Part shown: positions 36,801 through 47,134 of the stretch, one piece after another
Layout: every line of letters starts with the position of its first letter
How positions within the stretch are numbered: the first letter of the stretch is position 1
Assembly: GCA_030248225.1 (NCBI GenBank)
Contig: JASANE010010105.1
Span: 41,106 to 105,105, forward strand
Length of the DNA stretch: 64,000 bases
Direction: 5' to 3'
Origin: Trileptium ribeirensis
Lineage: Eukaryota > Nematoda > Enoplea > Enoplida > Thoracostomopsidae
Notes under the pieces: model-generated
Told to the model about the DNA's origin: nothing
The model's input: the letters and a program-made list of their open reading frames with translations, nothing else
Databases searched by the model: none
Made by a program: the position numbers and the translations under genes

Positions 36801-37146
36801 ATTCTATATATAATACGCGCAGTTATTTATGTAGAAGACGGATGGTTCGTAAAACGTCCTTTGTAGAGGACAATTTATAACATGGAACAGGTTGATTAGG
36901 AGCAAAATGAAGAAAAATTTAGCTTTGTGGTCTCTCAAATACTTACAATGCCTTTGAGAGTGGTTGGTCATGTATAGTGGAATATTGTGCCACAAATAAT
37001 GTGTTTATGGTAATGTAATAACAATATTGCTATACGTGATATCATAGCATGTTGTTTCAGCCAAATACCGTTAAAATGTCGTACACGCTAGCTAATATGC
37101 GACTCCTAAAAATTGTCCTTCGGGAAGGACAAAAACATATAAAGGG
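33850..37146 (-). mobile_element. piggyBac element, nearly intact, with TTAA flanks
   Basis: TTAA lies at 33846-33849 and 37147-37150. The ends are CCCTTTATGTG (33850-33860) and, reading inward on the other strand, CCCTTTATATG (37146-37136), an 11-base inverted repeat with one mismatch. The element is 3297 bases. Subterminal copies of the palindromic motif AATTGTCC(T)TNNNNGAGGACAATT lie at 33988-34011, 34020-34041, 36741-36762, 36785-36796, 36853-36875 and 37111-37132, and are likely transposase-binding or regulatory sites. About 34320-34440 is simple AT-rich sequence. The transposase gene runs leftwards. Confidence 0.82.
34512..36603 (-). CDS. piggyBac transposase (one intron, one frameshift)
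   Basis: Cut-and-paste transposase of the DDE_Tnp_1_7 family, acting at TTAA. Exon 1 (36603-35965) starts at an ATG and encodes a Ser/Glu/Asp-rich acidic N-terminus, then the N-terminal domain (RESFYKYFSLFFSPEVVEYL, IGCLPYMSLVKMPDKSRYW). A GT-AG intron (35964-35771, 194 bases) follows. Exon 2 holds the three catalytic Asp blocks: YQSVDEQMVGFKGR, VLYYDNYFASYPL and GGVDKVDM. The Cys-rich C-terminal domain (CKLCDQKTFIMCRKC, NCFDRFH) is in a different frame. The shift falls in a run of six A (plus-strand T run 34737-34742), where seven would keep the frame. That could be real decay or a sequencing error. The rest is free of stops, so the copy is young. Confidence 0.88.
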
Positions 37147-37249
37147 TTAATCTAACCTATATAATATAGATTTGTGACTGGTGCATCTAATACTTAGTGC
37201 ATATTGACCTATAAAAATTATGTTAATATTTTGTCAATTTTTCCGATAC

Positions 37250-37560
37250 AAATATGCGGCCAAAATCTGGAGGCTACCCGTAGAGATGAAATAGGTTTCG
37301 AGATTTTTAATTTTTGTTTTTGAAATATGGATCCAACTAACGGTTGCCGAAATTTGTGTGGTTAATATTTATAATGTGGAACCAACATTTGTGAACTTGT
37401 CCTGTTCGAAAAATTTATTCAAACATGGAGCCAAAATAAACACCCAAGTTTTAAATTTTTGCGGATCCAACTAGCGGTTGGCGAAATTTGTTTTCATAAT
37501 ACTGTCCGTTAAAATATGAAGCAAAATTTGGCACAAAATATAGAGCCGACATATTCCGAA
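37250..37560. repeat. AT-rich repeat split by the piggyBac insertion (right side)
   Basis: Related to 33660-33845. Within it GGATCCAACTA(A/G)CGGTTG(C/G)CGAAATTTG occurs twice (about 37330 and 37463), so the tract is itself tandemly organised. Confidence 0.4.
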
Positions 37561-37610
37561 CTAAGAATTCTAAAATTAAAAATACATAAAACATACTTGG
37601 TAATAGTCAA

Positions 37611-39078
37611 TTACTGTTTTGTTCGTTTAACAATATTGTCATCAATAAATTTTCTAAGTATTTCGAAGTGTTGCTGCATAATGTTTCCAACAATTTTGAC
37701 CATTTCGTTTCTATGCTTCGAGCTAGTTTTAAATGCCTCACATTTCGTAGCAAGTTTCTCGTTGAATTGGTAATACAATGACAATGGATGCTAGATACTC
37801 GAAATTAACGTAGCTGTTTAAGATTATATATATTTAATATTGTCATCATTGTCAGGATTTTTTGTCATAATTATCATGCTAGTTATATAACGTCCTGTTA
37901 TGGAAAATAGATGCAGCTTATCAATTACGCAGTTTGCAGCTGTTATATATGTCAAAGATAAAACCTGCGTTGTTATTGAAACCCATTTCGAGGTCGGCTA
38001 ATACATAGCTGTCTGCACCTGGACAGAGACTGAAAAAGTTTATTGCCGGAACGCAGTTCATTTATTGCTGCATCTAGAAGTCGCAACAAATTAGCCTGTT
38101 CTGTGAAGCTAATTGTAACAATTTTAGAACGACTTTTATACTTAACATATGCTTTTAGCATATGACTTATTTTATCATAACTAATTTTAGTCATAATCGA
38201 TATTAAGCTGGATATGCTTACAATTATATATATCACTTATATTTCCGAATGGTGGCATGAGTCATCGAGAATTTGAAGCACAATTTTGAATGCGAGTGGT
38301 AATGAATGTGTTTCTGATGATGCTGATTTTGTTATGTCAATGACGGGTTGTTTTGAGGTAATATTTTCAATTATAGCCGGCTGCATTATGTCAAGTGTTG
38401 CACTTTCTTCATCGTCAACGATTGAAATACCTACTTTTTGCGTATGTCACGCTTTTTGTTGATTTATTTCATTTTTATCTTCTGCTGTATGCGACTGTGA
38501 AATATAGCTGTAAAATGCTGCCATTTTCTCTGAATCGTTGGTTATTACAGCCTCAGCATCTACTTCCACGTGTGTACATATTTACAGGTTCGGCTTCTTG
38601 CAAAACTGTTTCTCCTTCGGGTTCATTACCACCAAATCGATAATTTCTGTTGCTGTTGTCAGATGTCACTGTTTCCACAGGGTAGGACGTGATATTTTGA
38701 TGGTCTGTAGCTTTTTGACTGCAGCTAGCGTGGTTCGAATTGGTATCCGTGTGATTTTTATGAATTACATCAGTCACGACTATATCAGAAGTGGTGGTGG
38801 CGCTCGATAACGCTTTATTTCAAATACATTGAACTTGAAATAGCATGAATTTGGGTTTTTAACGGTTGATTTGGATTATTATCACACTCAGAAGAACCAG
38901 AAACGTTTGATTCGATATCGATATTTGGATCAGGATCAGGGTCGACAGGATTTGTTTCGTCATCAGTTACAATAGTTGTAACAAACGGATGTGCCGAATA
39001 CCCACTTGAAACTACAGAATCGCCGTCGGCTGCTGCAAGTTTAAAGAGGAGATTACTCCGTTGATCTTTGTCCCCCAT
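37611..39078 (-). pseudogene. Unrecognised gene, broken (acidic N-terminus, helical C-terminus)
   Basis: From an ATG at 39078 the minus strand reads MGDKDQRSNLLFKLAAADGD and a Ser/Asp/Pro-rich acidic segment. The frame changes near 38815-38830 (continuing ATTTSDIVVTDVIHKNHTDT), near 38560 (EVDAEAVITNDSEKMAAFYS) and again after 38460 (GISIVDDEESATLDIMQPAI), with stops between. Further on come KISYDKISHMLKAYVKY and AINELRSGNKLFQSL, and a helical, charged end (RNEMVKIVGNIMQQHFEILR) stopping at 37611-37613. The consistent strand, order and coding-like composition suggest one gene of roughly 450 residues. I do not recognise the family. Plausible readings are cargo of a mobile element or a retired host gene. 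Confidence 0.42.
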
Positions 39079-39079
39079 G

Positions 39080-40375
39080 TTTGCCTTTCATTGGAGAATG
39101 CTGTCGTTGGTTATTTTGTGGTGGATACAGCATCGCTAAAAGAAGATCACTAAATGCTATCAATTTACAATTTAAGAATTTGTCTTACTTTTGAAGTTTA
39201 TAAGTGTGTAACTTGCTAAAATAATGCCTGTACATTAATTCTGACACTATGAAATATATATCAACTTATATGCCTTCCACCAATTAGTGAACCAACTATA
39301 GTAAATTTTAAAACACACATGGGTAGCGTTTCAAGGTAGCATGAATTAGTAAAATATAGTGACAAATGTTATTACATAAGTGCCGCCGGATGTAAAATAA
39401 TTTACGACAGTACGGAACGTATGTCAGTTCGTGTAGAGATTGTCACTGAACGTATAGTTGTTTCGCAAACCTTTTATTATAATGCAGCTTTATAACTTGA
39501 TCCAAAAATGCCTGAATGGTTATATTAGCAAATTATGCTTCTGATTATTCTTAATTATTTAGATTCGGTTATTTACAAGAAATGATTAATGTTCCTCCGA
39601 CTTCTCAGGTGACTCAATCAGCCAGCACAACAGCACCTAAAGTTCACAGAGCCAATAATCGATGAACAAATCAATCTACTACTAGCAATCAGTAGTTGAT
39701 ATAATTGCATCCACACAGATTCAACAAATGGTAACTCGTACAGACATTTGCGGAGCAGAACAATACGTTGTTGTGGTAAAAGCGGGCAAGACTTAACAGT
39801 GTCAAAAGTTGCTATGAATTTGAAAAAAAAAACGATGGTTCCTCCTACAGGACTGAAGAATTGATTGGAACAAAGTCTATTACTGAAAATGTCCAACTCT
39901 TCGCGAGCGGTAGACAAAGAAAAACGAATCAATCAGTTATGATTGAATTAACTGTACCATGGGCACAATGGGCTGTTGGGTCTGAATTTCCCGTGAAAAC
40001 AAAGACATCTGAGATGAAAATACAAAAGCGAGAAAATTCAAGAGATCCTGATGTTCATGAAATATTTTTCTAATTTTAAGCGCGTGTGATTTATTATTAT
40101 AATTTTGACTTATAACCGTTCCTGTGAAGTACAGTTTAGCCGTACACCGAGTGCTTATTTAATTGATAGTAGTAGAATTAATTCACAGCAGAAGTACCAC
40201 GGTAAAGCTCGATGCATTATATTGGCTCTGCTTTGTAGCTCCAGCAAGCATAGGTCTGTAATTTGCGTCCTGCATCGAAGCAATTGCAGAAAAATTCAAT
40301 GTATTTCTTATGCACATTATTATAGCAGTAGGATAATATAAAATGTGTTGCCACCGACGACTCATCTCGTTGAAG
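39080..40375. other. No supported gene; one possible retroelement fragment
   Basis: Plus strand 39850-39975 reads TEELIGTKSITENVQLFASG then MIELTVPWAQWA. The ELTVPW block recalls a conserved segment of some invertebrate retroelement polyproteins with an endonuclease-like fold, but the surrounding sequence does not extend the match. The rest is AT-rich without structure that I recognise. Confidence 0.25.
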
Positions 40376-40379
40376 ATAG

Positions 40380-40985
40380 TTTACGTCACGCAGTTGCCTG
40401 CTAAAATGTTTACGTGTGAATTTTGCAAGTCTAACATTTTTGCAATCTAGTTATAAATGTGTGGCTTGAATTGCATGCAAATTTTGTGCGACGTTTGTCA
40501 AATGTCAAACTAGCTGTGAAATATTGTACACAAATTTTACATCCATATTTTCGTTTGAAAAAAGCTGTGAATATTGAAAAATGTAACTGCTAAAAATAGG
40601 CTATCACCTGTAACATATATCATGGAAATAGTTTATGCCATACAGATATATACAACAATTTTACCTATGAATTTTACCAATGTAACAGAAATTTAGCTTC
40701 ACATATGAGTTAAATTGTAAGTCAACTTTACTGAATCGTTTCCAAATATCAAATTATCTGGGAAATATTACTTACAACTTTTGTCTCCATGTTTTCGTCT
40801 TGCAAAATCTGCAGGTTTTCCAATGTAAGAGGAATTTTGCTTCACATGACTTAAATTGTAAATGAACTTTATTGAAACATTATCAAATATGAACTTAGCA
40901 GCGAAATATTGCATACAATTTTTCCTCCATATTTTCGTGTGATAAATTTGCAAATTTTGTAAAATCTAACTGCTAATAAATTCGG
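40380..40985. repeat. Diverged tandem repeat
   Basis: A motif of the form CAAA(C/T)TA(G/T)CTGNGAAATATT followed by TCCATNTTTTCGT appears at about 40505, 40748 and 40888, with AAATCTAACTGCTAA-type ends. Spacing is irregular (about 240 and 140 bases), so units have been lengthened or deleted. Confidence 0.45.
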
Positions 40986-40989
40986 CTAC

Positions 40990-41975
40990 AAATCTGACTG
41001 TGGTCATTTACGCTGGCGCTGATTCAATGGTTGCCACACAATAAAATTTGGTTTGAAATATTTTATGCTGTAGTAGGAGGACACTGCACGGCATATTTAT
41101 TACTTTAGAGCGTATAAATGAAATCATTAGTTACAGTGGTGAAAAGAAGTGAGCAAAGATAAACATCAAAGTGTTTAGGTACAGGCGAACAAGCAATTTT
41201 TTAAATTAAATAGTTTAAAAAATTGACAAGTGATAACGCATACATATGAAAAATGTTTAGAATCCCCATCTATTAAGTTTTTTATAACAAAAAACCTAAC
41301 AAAAAAATTAAAAACGTATATAAAACAAAGTTCTGAAATTTTGTCATTATGAAATAGGTTTTCTTTACTTTAATTTCAGCAAATATCACTCTACATCGCT
41401 AAACATTACGTCACCGTGCACTCGTCTGGCTAGACTGTCTAGGGACGGAAGAACAAATTTGAAGATAGATTAGTGTGGCTGATTTTTTGAAAGTTTGTCT
41501 AACATCATTTCATGCTAAAATGTCAATAATTTGGGGAGTTGTGCTGGTATCAATGTAACAATTGTTGGCAACATATAGTTTGCCTCTTCGTATGTACTGA
41601 TTCTTTGTTTAACACTAGCTGTGTCATGACATCATGCCTCAAAAGTACCGATACTGCAGCAGAAAATTGTTCAACGTTAGTTGTGTATAAAATAGTAAGT
41701 TGATAACTATGTCAATGAGCGGTGGAGTTGTGCCCATAGCATTGTAACACTTTTGTTTAGACTAAATGATCAAATTTTTTTCAAACATAAGTAGTCCAGA
41801 CTAGTTAGTGTCTTGTCACTATCATGAGTTGAAGGTATCGATCAAGATTGACAACACATATTTCGAAAATACAACATTAAATTTTGGCTCAATTTGCATG
41901 TAAATATTATCATGTTTCAGAATTATAAATAGCCAATACTTCTTAATTCATTTCTTCAAAAGAACCTACGCCAAA
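40990..41975. other. Intergenic, nothing recognised
   Basis: AT-rich; no motif-bearing frame or repeat boundary was noticed. Confidence 0.3.
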
Positions 41976-41977
41976 GT

Positions 41978-42331
41978 ATGGGTTTTCATTATGAAAGTAT
42001 TAGTGCAAGAGAAAATATGATTAAACATCAACTAACAATCGGTACCGCGGTGTTCAGCGGCACCGAGCATGTATTCGCAAACGACAGCAGACGTTCAGCA
42101 GCAAGTGCAGTCCTTACTGAATTGCAATCATTGAATAACAACGATGCTGGTCTACGCAATCGACTAGGTCTGTTGCCGCGACCTTTCATTGTGCAAACGG
42201 ATGTGATTCGCAATGAACTCAAAGAGGTGAAACAGCGAGCACGACATTTGACTGCTGCGCATAAGGCAAAGGTGTTGCATGCGACAGTTGCAATTTGCGT
42301 AAATAGATGTTATATTCAGTCGCGAACATAA
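41978..42331 (+). CDS. Small ORF upstream of the Polinton-like element
   Basis: An ATG-started frame of 117 codons (ISARENMIKHQLTIGTAVFSG, SAASAVLTELQSLNNNDAGL, TDVIRNELKEVKQRARHLTA) is clearly more GC-rich and more protein-like than its surroundings. It could be a remnant of a cargo gene of the neighbouring element, 1.6 kb further on, or a separate exon. I recognise no domain, and an antisense frame is also open over part of it, so coding status is uncertain. Confidence 0.3.
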   Translation: MGFHYESISARENMIKHQLTIGTAVFSGTEHVFANDSRRSAASAVLTELQSLNNNDAGLRNRLGLLPRPFIVQTDVIRNELKEVKQRARHLTAAHKAKVLHATVAICVNRCYIQSRT

Positions 42332-42334
42332 AAC

Positions 42335-43180
42335 TGATGAATAAGTTGTGATTTGTTGTTATTACTGTTGTTATGCAAGAGTAAACTTAAGATGCGCCCC
42401 CAACCATCCTCTTTTGACACCATATACAAAACGTTGTTAGCGAACAAAACTCGGATTTCAATAGTCGTATCCAATTTCGACATTTTTCTGTTCCATAACG
42501 GTATTAGCGAATGCAATTCGGTCCCTGTACTTTAACGCCAGTGTGTTAGCGAACATTTTCAAATTATAATGTATGGAATATGAAACGGACTGATTTCTGT
42601 TATTTAACGCAAAAATAAACTTTGTGTTCAGTGTACAACTGAATGGCAATCGCTTTTGTCAAAAGAGGGTGGTAAGGGTCGCAGCTTAAGTTTACTCATG
42701 CATTAATATGAAATAAAATTTGAGAAATTTTTCCAAAATTACGTGCACACAGTTTTTATTGCGGTTACATAACTTTAAAAATTTACGCTTTTAGCAATAC
42801 CGAAAGTACCTTCTTCACTCTGTTTAATTTGAAATCAATCTACACATACTGCATATTCTGCACAGCAGTATTTTTTAAACATTTCTAATACGATCTCTTA
42901 GCATTTTACATAAATACCTAATAATTATTTGTGAGTGTAATTTACAAAACCAATGTGACCCATCATTTGATTTGCAGCACGTCATATGTTGTTACAACTA
43001 GTAACACGTAAACGTGGGTGACGGAGGCATGGTGGTTAACAACGGCGTGAATAGTGCATACAGCTTGTGGAATTTCTAACATTTTTGGTAACAATAATAA
43101 GAGGAAGACATGAAAACGTCTAGTTATTTATACAGTAGAATGACAATACATCTATCAAGTTGTACCCATCAATGAAATTT
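42335..43180. other. Intergenic, nothing recognised
   Basis: AT-rich stretch between the small ORF and the tandem repeat. No gene, terminal repeat or array was seen, and no left terminus of the Polinton-like element could be placed here. Confidence 0.3.
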
Positions 43181-43184
43181 AGTC

Positions 43185-43640
43185 CAAATCGGCCGAGTCA
43201 TTCAAAAGTTATAACACACTTAATAATTTTTCACTCATTTTTAAGAGACTTTGCTTAATTTTAAGAGAATTTATAAAGGTAAGTAGATCACTCGTATACA
43301 GTCTTTTAGAAAACGTGAAGTACATATTATGTCAAAAAATGACCGAGATAGCACGAACGGTTGTCGAGATATGGTGAACTTAAGTTTCCCTAAGTCAATT
43401 TTAAGAGAATTTGCTTAATTTTTAAGGAAAGAGATGAAATACGTCAATCAGCTATATACAGCTGTTTAGAAAACGTGAAAATACATTTTATGTAAAAAAA
43501 TCGCCGAGATAGCACGAACGGTTGTCGAGATGCGGTGAAAAAGCTGAAAAAATGGCAAAAATCCCTAAGTTTGAGCAACATTTGCTTAATTTTGAGTACA
43601 AAGCAATTTTCGTAGAAAAAAGTGCTCAATGAAAGGGCAC
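43185..43640. repeat. Tandem repeat, period about 155-161 bases
   Basis: CCGAGATAGCACGAACGGTTG with GTCGAGAT following occurs at 43343 and 43504 (161 apart), and a diverged start (GGCCGAGTCATTCAAAAGTT) at about 43188. Each unit also has TTTTAAGAGAATTTGCTTAA-type and CTTTTAGAAAACGTGAA-type segments. Confidence 0.6.
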
Positions 43641-43913
43641 TCCGCAAGAGAATATGCAACACGAAGAAAAAAAATTTCTAAAATCGGCCCAGGCGTTCAA
43701 CCTGCAGACCTGTCTGTGACAAACAAAAAAAGTCACAGAGAAAATAGAAATTTTGCGTCTAGTATATTGATATATATAAAGTTTAATGTACGCCGGTCGG
43801 TTGGCTTCGGTGGCTCGTCTTGCCTCCGTCAGTAACAGTATAATCTGTTATAAACGTAGCAACATTTACCAGTTTGCTATTATTTCGTTAACTGTTACTG
43901 CACGATATTGTCG

Positions 43914-44475
43914 GAATCTGCTAACGCTGCTCCAGCGCTTGTGCCATATGAAAAATATGTAGTTACCGACGGCGACGATCCGCAAATTTTCGTTCGGTTC
44001 TATAGCGGTTGGAACGGTTTGTCAAGCTTTCGGTCGTCTCCATTTTACTTTGGGGAAGTAAAATACTGAAGTGTGCAGCACTACCCTGAAGCACAAAAAG
44101 CGATCTTTATGAAGAGGCCAGACTTGTGCAATATGGTATTGAAAACGTATTCTCCGCGAAAGTGTAACGAAATAATGGCGACTTTCGCAAAATTTACCAA
44201 ACAGTTGGGAAAAATCCATGCTCATGCACTTGAAAATTGCATTACGATCGAAATTTTCGCAACATCCGGGCCTTCGAGATATGTTAATCAATACCGGTGA
44301 TGCAGTATTGGTTTTCGCCAGTTGCAACGATCTTATTCTTGGCAGCGGCTTTCCAATAAATCACGACGATGCAACAGATATTGAAAAGGCAAATATATTT
44401 GGCTTCCTGCTGCTGCTTCTCTTTACTTTGCAGAATCAACAAACTCAATACAATCACGCTCAGTTGTTCTTCCAC
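43914..44475 (+). pseudogene. NADAR (YbiA-like) domain gene, broken
   Basis: The frame from 43914 reads FVRFYSGWNGLSSFRSSPFY (about 43990-44050), FGEVKY, then a TGA (44067-44069) and SVQHYPEAQKAIFM. Near 44210 the frame shifts to LKIALRSKFSQHPGLRDMLI and TGDAVLVFASCNDLILGSGF, ending with an NIFGFLLLLL block. This is the NADAR family pattern: a GLSSF-type start, a SVQHYxxAQKA helix, a KFSQxPxLRxxLxxTGD helix, an ASxxDxxxGxGF block and a closing hydrophobic helix. NADAR proteins cleave N-glycosidic bonds of ADP-ribose-type substrates; bacterial and phage members act on ADP-ribosylated nucleic acid or riboflavin intermediates. No initiating Met is evident. It lies directly ahead of the integrase on the same strand, so it is probably cargo of the element. 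Confidence 0.72.
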
Positions 44476-44820
44476 GGCTATCCACAGTCCCACAGGCAAA
44501 ACCGACAACATTTCGCTGTTAGCCAATACATGGGACGGTGGTGGATCAGGTGCGTTATTTGTCGTTTTTAAAAAACTCACGTTTATATGAAGTTTTGAAC
44601 AATTAACATAGTAATGCACAAGTTTTAAATTCCAGCCCGTTTATAAAATTTTGTTTTTTCAGTTCACCGACAAAAATTGACTTGGAACGCTGTTGATGAA
44701 ACTTCGTAACGACTTTAACAATTCGGCGGCTGAAAACAACACACGTTGTGAATGCAGATAAATAAAATATCTTTGTTTTTGAAATATGGACGATCTGAAA
44801 TGTATTCAAATAAAAAATTT
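44476..44820 (+). other. Gap between the NADAR gene and integrase
   Basis: No domain recognised. Plus strand frames are short. It may hold the lost 3' end of one gene and the promoter region of the next. Confidence 0.25.
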
Positions 44821-44821
44821 G

Positions 44822-45569
44822 TTAAAATCACATTATTATAATTCTGAGGCCGGTGGAAGCTACTCAAGTGCAGAAAAACTGTTTTATGCGTGTCGAAAGC
44901 ATCAGTACAATAACAAGACGTGATATGAAGCGTTGGCTCGACAAACAGCTAACACATCAACTTCATAAACAGCATAGACTAAGCAAAATGAAAACGCGAA
45001 GTTGTCGCAAATTCTGCAAACGATCAGTGGGACTTGGATCTAATGTTTATCACGAAAGCTAAGAAACAAAATAGAGGTTTCGTCTATGTTCTCATCGCTG
45101 TCAACTGCTTCAGCAGAAAAGTTACCATTGAACCGTTGCGGCGAAAATTGTCGTTGCGGCTAGTTTTGCCGAACGATTTATTCGCACGTTACGTGGCAAA
45201 ATCTTAAAGTACGTTACATACGCCCAAACCTTTCGCTTCATAAACAAACACCAATCGTTTGTGACCTCTTACAATAACAGCTATCATAGAGTAATCAGCA
45301 TGACGCCAAATGAATTAAACAACGCCAACACAGCCAAACTAAAAACAATATTACAGAAAACAGTCAACTAAAACAAAACACTGCAAATTAGAATTGGTTG
45401 ACATAGTTCGAACTGCGCTTCGACACGATGTGTTTTTGAGAGCACAGAGCGTGGGTGGACCAAGGAGTGCTATGAAGTATGGCAGCAACGCAATTCCGAT
45501 CAAGCTACATATAAATTGCAAACAATGTTTGGCAAAAAGTTAAACGGTGAATATTGCCGAGAAGAGTAA
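44822..45569 (+). pseudogene. Polinton integrase (retroviral-type), broken
   Basis: The integrase joins element ends to host DNA. Segments in order: the N-terminal YYNSEAGGSYSSAEKLFYAC (from 44840), RRDMKRWLDKQL, the catalytic core start QWDLDLMFITKAKK (Asp at 45037-45039) with GFVYVLIAVNCFSRKVTIEP, then SFAERFIRTLRGK (catalytic-type Glu at 45171-45173), a VTSYNNSYHRVISMTPNELN block, and the C-terminal SH3/chromo-like part (WTKECYEVWQQ, KLNGEYCREE) to a TAA at 45567. The block with the second catalytic Asp is missing between EPLRRK and SFAERF, so the core is deleted. At least three frame changes and an internal stop separate the segments. Confidence 0.82.
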
Positions 45570-45574
45570 CAAAA

Positions 45575-45980
45575 ATACAACTGCCTACTGGCGGGCAAGA
45601 AAAAAATTATATAAAACACGCCGCACAACCGACATCATCAGTTGCATCGTCGGCTACAATGGCACAAGATAAATCAGATATTGCGTACCATTTGACGACT
45701 TGTTGCTTTGACAGGCACATCCGTTTTGATGTGCTGCACCGTATCGATTGACATTGGCGTCTGTCGATCTACAGCCCCAACAATCAAATTTTGAATTTGT
45801 TAGATTATCGCTTGTTCTGTTAGTGTTTTCGCCACATGTCAGCGTATGAAGATGATAGCGATAGAGTTGTAGTTTTTGTTGGTTTATTGCTAAAATGTAT
45901 AAATAACTGCTGCTTAGATTGAAAATAAAATGATCCGACAATAACAACGATAATTTTTACATTACGTTACCCAGTAAAGT
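45575..45980 (+). other. Gap between integrase and capsid genes
   Basis: No domain recognised on either strand. A short frame follows the integrase stop (QKYNCLLAGKKK), probably read-through of its C-terminus. Confidence 0.25.
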
Positions 45981-45984
45981 AGCC

Positions 45985-46704
45985 ATGAAAGATTTTCCAT
46001 CCAACAAGTTGTCCAACGACGACGCTAGACTTTCCATTACATTTACAAGACGAAGAATGGGAAGTTGGTCTGTGTGAAATAGGTTATCCTACAACAATTT
46101 TCAATGTTTATCAACACAGAGCAACAACATTTCGATATAAAACCACCGATAGCGATTCGTGGGTATATATAATTCGATTCCCGATGACTATTGTACAAGG
46201 CCAAAATACGTACTGAATGCAATGAACAGCACTCGACACGAGATGTCGTTAAATTTTCCTATGATTTATTGAAAAATTTCTTGTTCACGCGACGAAACCA
46301 ACTGAAATTGTGTTTGAAGGACGCACTGCGCTGTTTGGATTTGTGCTCGGCGTCGAATACAGCAACGATTCGATGGAAATCATCATTGCGCCTTATCGTG
46401 CAGATTTTACAGCCGGAATTGTATGTACGTTTATTCCAATATATATATGTACACGTCTTGTTGGCGACATACAGTCGCAACTTCTTTGAATTATCGTGAT
46501 GGACGGCAAAAAAGTCGATTCGACGTTCCTGTATCGACATTTGTATCGCGATGTTACGATAAGCCATGTTATGTGCCAATATTTCGACAAGTTATTTGCA
46601 CAATCAAAATATGTATAAATACCGATGATAATGCTGCACTGCCATTTGCAAACGGTAGTGGTTGTGTCATTGCAACACTTCATTTTCGTCGTCAAGTTTA
46701 ATAA
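45985..46704 (+). pseudogene. Penton-like minor capsid protein (PY-type), broken
   Basis: It begins in the region of LPLHLQDEEWEVGLCEIGYP (about 46033-46092), the characteristic start of the Polinton minor capsid/penton-type protein. LNAMNSTRHEMS, LQPELYVRLF and a DKPCYVPIFR block (about 46555) follow. The hallmark end is ALPFANGSG then VIATLHFRRQV, stopping at 46699-46701. The protein would form the capsid vertices as a single jelly-roll. At least four frame changes and stops separate these segments. Its position ahead of the basic protein and the major capsid gene matches the usual module order. Confidence 0.72.
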
Positions 46705-46729
46705 AATGGACGACTACTAATCGGTCACG

Positions 46730-47090
46730 ATGGAAAACATCGACTACCGTTGCCGGGTTTCAATACCAGAATATATCAATAAGGGCACGGCGGTTGGGAT
46801 TCAACTTTCACTGCGTTGTCTCCCGGATTGTTACCGCTCGTTCGCTATGCAGCACCGCCTGTGGTTGGCGCCGCGACTTAGGAAATTGGAAAATCGTTGC
46901 TCCAAAATGCATGATCAACTGTAGTGAAACGTATTCGACGGCGTCATCAGTCAAAACCACAAACTGGTGGCGGTAAACGACGAAAGTATAAAAGTGAGGC
47001 TCGTCGCCGGCAAACCAAATCAGTTGTTGCTCGCAATACACAAAAGCGGCGCCTGCAGCGCCGTTCCCACCCGCGCGGTACATAAAGTCA
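46730..47090 (+). pseudogene. Small basic capsid-associated protein (PX-like), broken
   Basis: One plus-strand frame gives a GFNTRIYQ-stop-GHGG block, LSPGLLPLVRYAAPPVVGAA, then two internal stops and a very basic tail (VKRIRRRHQ, GGGKRRKYKSEARRRQ, NTQKRRLQRRSHPRGT) ending near 47082. In Polintons a short hydrophobic-plus-arginine-rich protein sits just before the major capsid gene and resembles the membrane-active or core proteins of adenoviruses. The role here is inferred from position and composition. Confidence 0.5.
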
Positions 47091-47134
47091 CTTCAATTAC
47101 GCTGATCCGTCAAATATTTTTGGTTAATAGCATC

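Noticed and set aside
40380..43640. CRISPR-like array
   Set aside because: Tandem units here are long (140-240 bases), diverged and without spacer structure; the genome is eukaryotic.
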